A stretch of 6,737 bases of DNA from Spartobacteria bacterium (lineage in GTDB: Bacteria > Verrucomicrobiota > Verrucomicrobiia > Chthoniobacterales > Chthoniobacteraceae): NCBI GenBank assembly GCA_025350985.1, contig JANXWU010000270.1:1-6737 (forward strand). Direction: 5' to 3'. Shown in pieces: positions 1 through 6,307 of this stretch (position 1 is the first letter of the stretch; each line of letters opens with the position of its first letter). The notes beneath the pieces were generated by a model. The model was not told the DNA's origin, made no database searches, and saw nothing but the letters and a program-made list of their open reading frames with translations. The translations under genes were made by a program, and so were the position numbers.

Positions 1-1875
1 CGGATCGCGGTGCTCGTGCGGACCAAGTTTCAAGCGCGGGAATTGCAAAAAGCGCTGCGCCGCGCCTCGATCAAAAGCGTGCTGCAAACGGACGAAAGCG
101 TTTTCCACACGGACGAAGCGCGCGAGTTGCAGCGACTGCTGCAAGGCGTCCTGGAGCCGGGGCGCGAACCGCTGTTCAAGGCGGCCCTGGCTACGAGCCT
201 CGCGGGTTTGGACGCATCCGAACTGGTCGCACTCGATGCCAGGAACGCGGAGTGGCAGGAGCAGATGGACAAGTTTCTCGGCTGGCGGGAACGATGGGTG
301 CGCGACGGATTTGTCACCATGTTTCGCCGATTGCTCGTCGGACAGCGCGTGCGCGAACGCCTGGTCGGACAGCCGGGCGGTGAGCGGCGGCTAACCAATT
401 TCCTCCAGCTCTCCGAGCTCCTGCACGGGGCGGAAACGGAACGCCTGCTGGCGCCCGAGGCTCTCTGCGCCTGGCTTCGGAGGCAGCGTGGCGACGACGT
501 GGAGTCCGCCGACGAACACCAAATCCGACTCGAAAGCGACGAGGACGCGGTGCTCATCTCGACCATTCACAAAAGCAAGGGGCTGGAATATCCCGTGGTG
601 TTTTGTCCATTTTTCTGGCGCACGCCCGATAGCAAGAGGCAGGAGCGAGAGGTGCTTTTTCACGACGTCGACAGACGCATGACGCTCGATTTGCGCGGCT
701 CGAAAGGAGCGCCGGGCGAAGCGGTGGAGGCTTGGCAGCGCGAGCAGGCGCAAGAGTCGATGCGGCTGCTTTACGTGGCGATCACGCGCGCGCAAAATCG
801 CTGTTTCATTTATGCCGGTGCGTTTTCGGAAATCGAAAAATCGTCACTCGGGCATCTGCTCGGCGTCCATGCACCGGGCGATGTTTCCGGAGCGCTCGAA
901 AAGCTGGCGGCTGAATCCGGGGGGGCGATTGCCGCCACTCAAATCGATCCCGCGGCGGATGCGCTCGCGCGGTTTACACGTCTCCCCGGCGAGGACGCGG
1001 ATGAATTACGCGCGAAGTCTTTTCACGGGATGATTTCGCAGGCTGCCATGGTCACGAGCTTCACCGGCTTGACCTCCGAGCGCAGTGAAGAAGAGCGCGA
1101 CCGCGACGAGCTTTCCGCGCCGTCCGATGGCGAGCCCGAAACCGATCCGCTGGCCATGTTTGCTCCGGGTGCGCGCACGGGATTGTTTTTTCACGACGTG
1201 CTGGAAACGCTCGATTTTCAAAATGACGCAGCCCTCGCTGCATCCGTGGCGCAGCATTGTGGCCCGCACGGGATCGTCCTGCCTTCCGCCCGCGAAGCCG
1301 CTTGCACGCAGCTTCGGCGGGTGATTGACACGCCGCTCGCGCCGGGGTTTTCGCTCAGGCGCGTGGCGATCCACGACCGTTTGGCAGAGGTCGAATTTGC
1401 TTATCCGATCCAGTCGTTGCGGCCCGCCATGCTGCGAGAGGCTTTCATCCAACACGGCGGACCCGATCTGCCGGCGGAGATTCCGGCAAGCCTCGGGCGG
1501 CTGCGGTTTCAAACCGTCGAAGGCTACCTCCGCGGGTTTATGGATCTGCTGTTTCGCAGCGGCGGCAAGTACTGGCTCGTCGATTGGAAAACAAACGCGC
1601 TGGACCGTTACGATGACGCTGGCATGCGCGCGTCCATGGCGCGGCACTCCTATCACTTGCAATATCATCTCTACGTTCTCGCAGCGGATTTGTATTTGGA
1701 AAACCGGGTGCCGGGATACGAATACGAACGCGATTTCGGCGGCGTGTTTTACATTTTTTTGCGCGGGGTTGATCCGGCGAGGCCGGGGCGTGGGATTTTC
1801 CGTGACAAGCCTTCGCCGGCGCTGGTGCGTGCGCTGCGCGCGACGCTGATGGGAGGCGGTTTCGCAGCCGAATAA
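1..1875 (+). CDS. recB: RecB, exodeoxyribonuclease V beta subunit (C-terminal part, 5' end outside window)
   Basis: RecB is the 3'-5' helicase and nuclease subunit of RecBCD, which processes double-strand DNA breaks for recombination. The reading frame is open from base 1, so the start lies upstream; about 625 residues are visible, roughly half the usual RecB length. The helicase part shows a UvrD/Rep-type motif V region, STIHKSKGLEYPVVF (about 562-606), and motif VI, RLLYVAITRAQNR (about 763-801). The C-terminal nuclease domain begins near TSFTGL and carries the expected catalytic set: His in GLFFHDVLE (codon 1192-1194), Asp in GFMDLLF (1543), and Asp and Lys in LVDWKTN (1582 and 1588), followed by the LQYHLY motif (about 1657). 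The tail FGGVFYIFLRGVD also matches RecB rather than AddA. All nuclease residues are present, so the domain looks active. The gene ends in TAA and converges on gspM, 13 bases away. Neighbouring recC and recD would be expected but are not visible. Confidence 0.95.
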   Translation, partial: RIAVLVRTKFQARELQKALRRASIKSVLQTDESVFHTDEARELQRLLQGVLEPGREPLFKAALATSLAGLDASELVALDARNAEWQEQMDKFLGWRERWVRDGFVTMFRRLLVGQRVRERLVGQPGGERRLTNFLQLSELLHGAETERLLAPEALCAWLRRQRGDDVESADEHQIRLESDEDAVLISTIHKSKGLEYPVVFCPFFWRTPDSKRQEREVLFHDVDRRMTLDLRGSKGAPGEAVEAWQREQAQESMRLLYVAITRAQNRCFIYAGAFSEIEKSSLGHLLGVHAPGDVSGALEKLAAESGGAIAATQIDPAADALARFTRLPGEDADELRAKSFHGMISQAAMVTSFTGLTSERSEEERDRDELSAPSDGEPETDPLAMFAPGARTGLFFHDVLETLDFQNDAALAASVAQHCGPHGIVLPSAREAACTQLRRVIDTPLAPGFSLRRVAIHDRLAEVEFAYPIQSLRPAMLREAFIQHGGPDLPAEIPASLGRLRFQTVEGYLRGFMDLLFRSGGKYWLVDWKTNALDRYDDAGMRASMARHSYHLQYHLYVLAADLYLENRVPGYEYERDFGGVFYIFLRGVDPARPGRGIFRDKPSPALVRALRATLMGGGFAAE

Positions 1876-1888
1876 AGCGTTGCGAGAG

Positions 1889-2425
1889 CTATTGCGGCGC
1901 GAACCAGCGCGCGATCTTAAAGTGGCCGTGCATCTTCGATGCGTCGCCGGAATCAATCTGAATCGTCGCGCTCTCGATCACCACGAATTGATCCGGCGTT
2001 TGCACGGCGTGGAGAAACTGAATCAGCGCCTCCCAAGCGCATTTGGTGTCCACGTCCACGGGCACGGAGCGGTAGTTCGGGGCTTTTTGCACCGGCCCGA
2101 TGGCGGGATTTTCCAAGGTGACGTCGCTTTTTTTGGCCGCCTCTTTGATCTGATCGAGCAGGTCCACACCCGCGCCACTTTCGTTGGTAAGCTTTGGCTG
2201 TTTCTCGCGCAGCCACGCGTCGCGCTTCGTCCAAAGGTCGCGCTCCGCCAGCAGGGTGCGCGCGGTTTGGAGACTGTCATGTTTGAGCGCGAGTTCGGCG
2301 CGGAGGCGGGCTTGGGAGCGAAAGAAAAACGTGATCAGGAAAAGATTGAGCAGCACGAAAATCACGGCGGTCACTCCGCTCGCGAGAATTTTTTCCCGCT
2401 GCGTCATGTTGGCGAAGGCGCTCAT
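1889..2425 (-). CDS. gspM: GspM-like (PilO-like) type II secretion inner-membrane platform protein
   Basis: This 178-residue bitopic protein has the GspM/PilO layout. There is a short cytoplasmic N-terminus, one membrane helix (about residues 16-35, VTAVIFVLLNLFLITFFF), a charged helical or coiled-coil stretch (about 37-75), and a periplasmic domain (about 85-178) with the PilO-like pattern VDVDTKCAWEALIQFLHAV, then a strand around FVVIESATIQI. In known systems GspM binds and stabilises GspL and helps couple the pseudopilus to the GspE ATPase. The ATG start overlaps the gspL stop as ATGA, with a weak GGAAAA ribosome-binding sequence just upstream. An in-frame Met at residue 7 is an alternative start. 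The sequence is diverged, as is usual for GspM, so the call rests on topology, size and position after gspL. It is the last gene of the cluster visible here and stops 13 bases from the convergent recB. Confidence 0.8.
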   Translation of the reverse strand: MSAFANMTQREKILASGVTAVIFVLLNLFLITFFFRSQARLRAELALKHDSLQTARTLLAERDLWTKRDAWLREKQPKLTNESGAGVDLLDQIKEAAKKSDVTLENPAIGPVQKAPNYRSVPVDVDTKCAWEALIQFLHAVQTPDQFVVIESATIQIDSGDASKMHGHFKIARWFAPQ

Positions 2426-3648
2426 AATTTTCCGATGATGCGAAACTGCGCGCGGTCGTCGGGCAGGATGGTGGGCGGCGCGAGATTGAGTTTGAAGTTT
2501 TTCAAGTCGGGATTCTTTTTCAACTGCTCGCCGTACTCGATGGCGGCGTTGGCGGTGGGCGCTTCGCCCTGGATCATGAACTGATCCTTGTTGTGGTTGA
2601 AGACCGTGATGCGGATGGCGTCTGAGGGCAGGCTGCTGGTGGTTTGGAAGAGCACTTCGACCATGTAACGGGCCGGGTCGATCGCGGGCGAGAGCGTGTC
2701 CCAGCGGGCTTTGCGCGCGCCGATGGCGGAGATGTCCGGCGCGACTTTTTGCAGTTCGGCGTCGATTTTGTTCACGCGCACGTTCATGCCAAAAAGCCAG
2801 CCAAAGCCGCCCAGTACGAGGATCAGGTAGCCGACGCCGGCCATGATCAACTGCGAGCGCAGTTGCGCGCGATGGGCGCTGCGCCTTTTCTCCTGCCGCC
2901 AGGAAGCCGGGAGCAGGTTGAGCGGCGGTCCGGCGGGCGGAGTTTCCAGGGCGATGGAGGCGGTGGGCAGGTGGAAAAAATCGTCCGTCTCCGCCTTCAA
3001 ATCCGCGCATGATTCATCGAGCACGATGCGTTGAAAACCGGTCGGGATGCCTTCCAACTCCGCCCCGAGAATCGTCTGTGGCAGCTCGGCCCGGAGACCG
3101 GAGGCGTCGTTGACGCCCAGCGGTTGGACGTGCGCGAGCTTGGCGTTTTGACAAATCGCGAGGACGATTTTTTCTACCTCGCGATAGATCAGCAGCACGA
3201 GCTGGTCGTGCGGACAGGCCGTGGCGGCGTGCATCGCGAAGACGGTAATGCCCGCCGGCAAAAGCCCGCGCGCACGCAACGGCTCGCAGAGCGCGGCGAG
3301 TTGCTCGTTGTTCACGGTGGCGGTGAGGAGCGTGGAGTCGCTCTCGCTTTTTTCGATCACGTCGAAGCCGCTCGTGATTTCCTCCGGCGCGTACGGCAGC
3401 GTTTTTTCGAGCTGCAAGGTCATCATGTCTCCCAGTTCGGACGGCTCGATGGACGGGAGTTTCATCCGCTCGAAAAGCACGGCGCTGCAGGGCAGGGCGA
3501 GATGCAAAGTCGCGCCCGCCGGGATGGCTGCCGCGGCCTCCGCCAGCGTGGGCCAGGACTGCGGGGGCGTTTGGGGAGAGGTCAGCCGCCAACCGGCGGC
3601 GGCGGGGGAAAGGACGGCGGTGAGGTGAGCGGAGCGGCGTTGCTTCAA
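2422..3648 (-). CDS. gspL: GspL, type II secretion inner-membrane platform protein
   Basis: The protein is 408 residues, normal for GspL. It joins a PilM-like cytoplasmic actin-fold region (about 1-240) to a PilN-like half. Visible signs are LEKTLPYAPEEI (about 80-91), typical of PilM/GspL folds, the NLLP motif (244-247) that precedes the membrane segment in PilN-type proteins, a single membrane helix (about 267-289) and a periplasmic ferredoxin-like domain (about 320-408). In known systems the cytoplasmic part binds the GspE ATPase and the periplasmic part pairs with GspM. The start is TTG at 3648-3646: an in-frame TAA lies 15 bases upstream (3666-3664), the next Met is residue 62, and GGAAAG precedes the TTG. 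The TTG overlaps the gspK stop as TTGA, and the gene's own stop overlaps the gspM start as ATGA. The fused PilM-PilN form in a cluster of minor pseudopilins points to type II secretion rather than type IV pili. Confidence 0.88.
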   Translation of the reverse strand: MKQRRSAHLTAVLSPAAAGWRLTSPQTPPQSWPTLAEAAAAIPAGATLHLALPCSAVLFERMKLPSIEPSELGDMMTLQLEKTLPYAPEEITSGFDVIEKSESDSTLLTATVNNEQLAALCEPLRARGLLPAGITVFAMHAATACPHDQLVLLIYREVEKIVLAICQNAKLAHVQPLGVNDASGLRAELPQTILGAELEGIPTGFQRIVLDESCADLKAETDDFFHLPTASIALETPPAGPPLNLLPASWRQEKRRSAHRAQLRSQLIMAGVGYLILVLGGFGWLFGMNVRVNKIDAELQKVAPDISAIGARKARWDTLSPAIDPARYMVEVLFQTTSSLPSDAIRITVFNHNKDQFMIQGEAPTANAAIEYGEQLKKNPDLKNFKLNLAPPTILPDDRAQFRIIGKL

Positions 3649-4637
3649 AATTCTTTCCAGAAATTAATCGTGGGATTGCCGGTGGCAGCGCCGGCGGGAT
3701 TCCTAGCTTGTGTGAAAACAGCCTCGACCTGTCGAGTGTGATTTGCAGCCTTGCCAATGCTGACGGCACGCCAGATTTTGGTTTTTTGACTGGCGATGAG
3801 ACCCGCTTTCGTGAGCCGGGTGTAATCCGGCTGGCTGATCCCGAGGGACTGGCGGATGAAGCCCTCGTCGAGTTTTGGATCATCCTGCGTGTCCATGATC
3901 TTGTCCTTGCCGGCGCGGCTATCGATGAACTGCTGGGTCTGCCGGGAATTGATCGGCGGCGTGGTGGGCAAACTCTGGAGCACCAACGGCGATGCGTAGC
4001 GAAGATTGACGGGCGACACGAGGGCTTTGCCGTCCGGGTCACCGGGATCAGTCCAAAGCGTGAAATCGTCCTCCCATCCCGACTGGCTCACCAGCGGCTC
4101 GGAGCCGCTGACATGCCGGACTTCTTCGAGCGTGATCAGATAGGCATGAGGCGGATGATAGGTGTCCGAATCTTTGGCACCGAAGTCATGCGATTTTCCA
4201 GTCTTGTCCACCCACACGAGCAGCGAGCCGATCAAAGTCTGCACCTCGTCATTTTTCAAACCGCGCAGGGCCAAATATTTTTCCAATATTTTCCGCCGAT
4301 AGGGTTCCTCTCTCAGGATCCCTTGCAGCAGCCAGTTCAGGTTCAACTTGCCCTCCTCGCCCGTCAGCGTGACCTGATAGCCGTGATCCGGTGCGGTGTC
4401 GCGCTGGAGGAGCGAGGAACCCGGCGAGGGATCCGCCATGGCGATCTGCACGCCGGAGTGGGCGAGGGCACGGGCTTGAAAACCGAAGTTTTCCTCGCTC
4501 GCATTTTTCATGTTGGCGTCGATGAATTTAACCCATGCAAAGACGATGGCGGAGAGCATCAGCAGCGCCCACAGCGCCATGAGCAGCGCGGAGCCGGAGG
4601 TATCGGCGGAGCGGGAAAATTGCGGATGCCGTTTCAT
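3645..4637 (-). CDS. gspK: GspK, large minor pseudopilin of the type II secretion system
   Basis: GspK caps the pseudopilus tip together with GspI and GspJ. The 330-residue length fits the family. A positively charged leader ends at Gly15, followed by a hydrophobic helix (SALLMALWALLMLSAIVF, 16-33). Mature position 5 is Met rather than Glu, which is characteristic of GspK; the other pseudopilins here have Glu. Further family signatures are EEGKLNLNWLL (94-104), LVWVDKTG (140-147), and YHPPHAYLITLEEVRHVSG (160-178), which matches the GspK Tyr/Leu-Glu-Glu-(Leu/Val) pattern. The region VSPVNLRYASPLVLQSLP occupies the place of the usual (I/V)NvNTA motif but differs from it in NLRYA. The gene begins 1 base after the gspJ stop, with no strong ribosome-binding sequence, so it probably depends on translation of gspJ. 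Its TGA overlaps the gspL TTG start by 4 bases. Confidence 0.93.
   Translation of the reverse strand: MKRHPQFSRSADTSGSALLMALWALLMLSAIVFAWVKFIDANMKNASEENFGFQARALAHSGVQIAMADPSPGSSLLQRDTAPDHGYQVTLTGEEGKLNLNWLLQGILREEPYRRKILEKYLALRGLKNDEVQTLIGSLLVWVDKTGKSHDFGAKDSDTYHPPHAYLITLEEVRHVSGSEPLVSQSGWEDDFTLWTDPGDPDGKALVSPVNLRYASPLVLQSLPTTPPINSRQTQQFIDSRAGKDKIMDTQDDPKLDEGFIRQSLGISQPDYTRLTKAGLIASQKTKIWRAVSIGKAANHTRQVEAVFTQARNPAGAATGNPTINFWKEF
3649..3658 (-). promoter_or_regulatory. Ribosome-binding sequence supporting the TTG start of gspL
   Basis: On the minus strand GGAAAG lies 4 bases before the TTG at 3648-3646, within the end of gspK. It is the best ribosome-binding match in the cluster and, with the in-frame TAA at 3666-3664, fixes the start of gspL. 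Confidence 0.6.
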
Positions 4638-4638
4638 T

Positions 4639-5301
4639 TCAGAGGGCGCGAAGCGGCAGATTCAACACCACCTCGTATGGATCGTCTTCGAGATTCTTCC
4701 AAATGCGCACGCGGATGAGTTTCGGCAGTTGCTTGTTGGTCCACTTCGTGCGCGTATCCCAGGTTGGGTCGGCCCCGGTGCGGTAGCGCACTTCAAACGC
4801 GGCCACATCGTCGAGCAGGCGCACCCAGTCGCCGCCGCTTTTCGCCGCGGTCGAGCCTTGCGCCGCATTTTGCGCTTTGTTCCCCGCGTCACTCGCCAGA
4901 ATGCGCTGCATCCCGAGTTCAAAAACAGCGCCGGCGTTTTCCGACGGGCGCAGCATGAGCGTGACGAAGTAGTTGCCGCTCGCGTCCTTGGTCAGCAGCC
5001 CATTTCCCGCCTGCACGAACCAGGTCACCGAGTCCGAGGAGCCGTCGTGAATTGTGAGGCTGTTCCCGTACAGCTTGTCCTGGGCAGTGGGGGCAAGTCC
5101 GTTCAACTGCGTTTGCAAAAGTGCCGCCAGTCCGCGCAAGGTCGAGTCCTGTTTGATCTGCTCGCTGGAGGCCAGCACGGCGCGCATGTTTAACTCGACG
5201 AACTCGTAAATGCTCACGCCGACCATCGCGAGGATGGCGACGGCAAGCATGATTTCGAGCAGCGTGAAAGCCCGCCGCCGCGCGTTCGCGTCAACGTCCA
5301 T
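4639..5301 (-). CDS. gspJ: GspJ, minor pseudopilin of the type II secretion system
   Basis: The 220-residue product has a short basic leader (MDVDANARRRA) and then the class III prepilin signal FTLLEIMLAVAILAMVGVSIYEF. Cleavage is expected after Ala11, giving Phe at +1 and the conserved Glu at +5 (Glu16). The long N-terminal helix with ELNMRAVLASSEQIKQDSTLRGLAALLQTQL resembles GspJ, as does the closing LIRVRIWKNLEDDPYEVVLNLPL strand pair. GspJ forms the tip trimer with GspI and GspK in the known systems. The start overlaps the end of gspI by 11 bases; the ATG at 5301 is supported because it puts the prepilin leader at a usual short length. The -1 residue is Ala, not the usual Gly. The assignment to J rather than another minor pseudopilin follows from size and position between gspI and gspK. 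Confidence 0.88.
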   Translation of the reverse strand: MDVDANARRRAFTLLEIMLAVAILAMVGVSIYEFVELNMRAVLASSEQIKQDSTLRGLAALLQTQLNGLAPTAQDKLYGNSLTIHDGSSDSVTWFVQAGNGLLTKDASGNYFVTLMLRPSENAGAVFELGMQRILASDAGNKAQNAAQGSTAAKSGGDWVRLLDDVAAFEVRYRTGADPTWDTRTKWTNKQLPKLIRVRIWKNLEDDPYEVVLNLPLRAL

Positions 5302-5692
5302 AAAAGCTGACCGACTTCGACTGCGGCTGGCTTCCGCGCTGCCAGGTGGCCTCGATGGTGATGGTGTAAAGTTTGTCGAGCGGCTTGTTCTGGTCGTTCT
5401 TCAAGTTCGCTAGGGTGCGGGTTTCGTTGATCGTGATGCCACTGAACATGCCGTCGAGCTGCGCGGAATATTTCGTCACCAGCTGAGGCTTGAGGCCGGC
5501 TTCGATCTCCGACATCTGGCTTTGGAGCGCCATGCGCGCGCGCTGATCGTCCGCACGGGCGGCTTCGGCTTGCATGCAGTTGTTCACCGCCTGCCCGAGC
5601 GCAATCACGCCGATGGCGAAAATGGCGACGCCGAGCATGACTTCAAAAAGCAGAAAGGCACGCGTGCCTCGGCTGGCCGGGAGGCTCTTCAT
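5291..5692 (-). CDS. gspI: GspI, minor pseudopilin of the type II secretion system
   Basis: The 133-residue product has a leader MKSLPASRGTRA and the prepilin helix FLLFEVMLGVAIFAIGVIAL. Cleavage is expected after Ala12, with Phe at +1 and Glu at +5 (Glu17). The following QAVNNCMQAE, then MALQSQMSEIEAGL, is characteristic of GspI, which nucleates the pseudopilus tip with GspJ and GspK. The size is normal for the family. The ATG start overlaps the gspH stop as ATGA. The frame stays open further upstream, but those codons belong to the gspH region and would put the signal deep inside the protein, so the ATG at 5692 is preferred. There is no clear ribosome-binding sequence, consistent with coupled translation. 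The last 11 bases overlap gspJ. Confidence 0.9.
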   Translation of the reverse strand: MKSLPASRGTRAFLLFEVMLGVAIFAIGVIALGQAVNNCMQAEAARADDQRARMALQSQMSEIEAGLKPQLVTKYSAQLDGMFSGITINETRTLANLKNDQNKPLDKLYTITIEATWQRGSQPQSKSVSFYGR

Positions 5693-6180
5693 GGCATCGA
5701 AAACGCGGGCTGCCCCGTGAGCGGATTGTAGGTCGCCGTCCACGTCACCGCGGGACTTTTGTAGGAAACAACCGCCGGCTCGCAAGTGCCACTGGGCCAG
5801 AACATCCAAGCCTTGCGCGTGACCGGGTCGAGCGCCGCGGGCAGTTCCAGATTGTAGGTTTCGTCCTCGCCGGCGACCATCCGTTTGTCGCCGCCAGCCG
5901 GCTGGTCCTGTCCCGGGGTCTCCTCGGGACGGAGCACGATCGTCGTGCGCGAAAAACCGGAGCTGAGATCCTGCTCCCACGCGAGCAGATACGGGCGTTG
6001 CTCGCGCAGGCTGAGATTGCGGGCGTTTTGGACGAACTCGTTGAATTTTTCAAACGACGCGCGCCGACGCGAATCGGCGAGCACGCCGTCGATGCTCGGC
6101 ACCGCCACCAGAACCACGATCAGGATGACCAGCACCGAAAGCATGATCTCAATGAGGGTGAAAGCCGCGGCGCGACGCAT
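5689..6180 (-). CDS. gspH: GspH, minor pseudopilin of the type II secretion system
   Basis: The 163-residue product begins MRRAAA and continues with the prepilin helix FTLIEIMLSVLVILIVVLVAVP. Cleavage is expected after Ala6, giving Phe at +1 and Glu at +5 (Glu11). The pattern ASFEKFNEFVQNARNLSLREQRPYLL (about 41-66) resembles the GspH domain, where a helical stretch leads into a beta domain. A flexible, Pro/Gly/Asp-rich loop (about 86-107) interrupts the globular part. GspH is thought to help initiate or join the minor tip complex to the GspG filament. The ATG at 6180 gives a leader of only six residues, as usual for this family; an open frame continues upstream to 6282, but starting there would bury the signal. 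No clear Shine-Dalgarno sequence lies upstream of the chosen ATG. This is the first gene of the visible cluster. GspG-like proteins are a possible alternative, but GspG would be expected to be shorter and to have a different pattern after the helix. Confidence 0.82.
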   Translation of the reverse strand: MRRAAAFTLIEIMLSVLVILIVVLVAVPSIDGVLADSRRRASFEKFNEFVQNARNLSLREQRPYLLAWEQDLSSGFSRTTIVLRPEETPGQDQPAGGDKRMVAGEDETYNLELPAALDPVTRKAWMFWPSGTCEPAVVSYKSPAVTWTATYNPLTGQPAFSMP

Positions 6181-6234
6181 GGCGGAAAATACGGCGAGCG
6201 GGTGCAACACGCAAACAACGGCAGGTGCTGGTGC

Positions 6235-6286
6235 GGCTGTCTGGAGCCGTCGCCAACTTCCCAAAAAAACCCCGACGGTCACAGCC
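6235..6286. repeat. Two-part inverted repeat in the leader between the response regulator and gspH
   Basis: Within the 127-base gap, GGCTGT (6235-6240) pairs with ACAGCC (6281-6286), and CCGTCG (6247-6252) pairs with CGACGG (6273-6278). This gives two 6-base arms separated by an asymmetric internal loop (6 against 2 bases), with a 20-base apical loop. On the transcribed (minus) strand that loop contains a run of seven T. A shorter hairpin, CGGCT (6234-6238) with AGCCG (6245-6249), shares bases and cannot form together with the larger one. Because the T run is in the loop, not after the stem, this is not a standard terminator. It may be a leader RNA structure, an operator or chance in GC-rich sequence. 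No convincing promoter was found in the rest of 6181-6307. Confidence 0.5.
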
Positions 6287-6307
6287 CGCCGCTACAACCC
6301 GCGGACT

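Noticed and set aside
1876..1888. Possible shared terminator between recB and gspM
   Set aside because: The gap is too short and has no hairpin with a T run on either strand.
1006..1956. Open frame of 316 codons on the minus strand opposite recB
   Set aside because: The recB nuclease motifs on the plus strand are unambiguous; the antisense frame is rich in Arg and His with no domain pattern.
1880..2584. Open frame of 234 codons on the plus strand just after recB
   Set aside because: It overlaps gspM and the end of gspL on the other strand; no recognisable domain, so it is treated as a shadow.
1889..3648. Type IV pilus PilM/PilN/PilO instead of GspL/GspM
   Set aside because: The PilM-like and PilN-like halves are fused in one protein, and the upstream genes are the GspH, I, J and K set, including the GspK form lacking Glu5, which indicate type II secretion.
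3031..3741. Open frame of 236 codons on the plus strand opposite gspL
   Set aside because: It is antisense to gspL and lacks any domain pattern or a good ribosome-binding sequence.
3708..4718. Open frame of 336 codons on the plus strand opposite gspK
   Set aside because: It is antisense to a clearly recognised gspK with prepilin helix and family motifs; long antisense frames are common in GC-rich genes, and its translation shows no recognisable domain.
6181..6234. Possible promoter for gspH (TTGTTT or TTGCAC with TATTTT on the minus strand)
   Set aside because: The spacings (about 21 and 10 bases) do not fit a sigma-70 promoter, and TATTTT lies too close to the gspH ATG.
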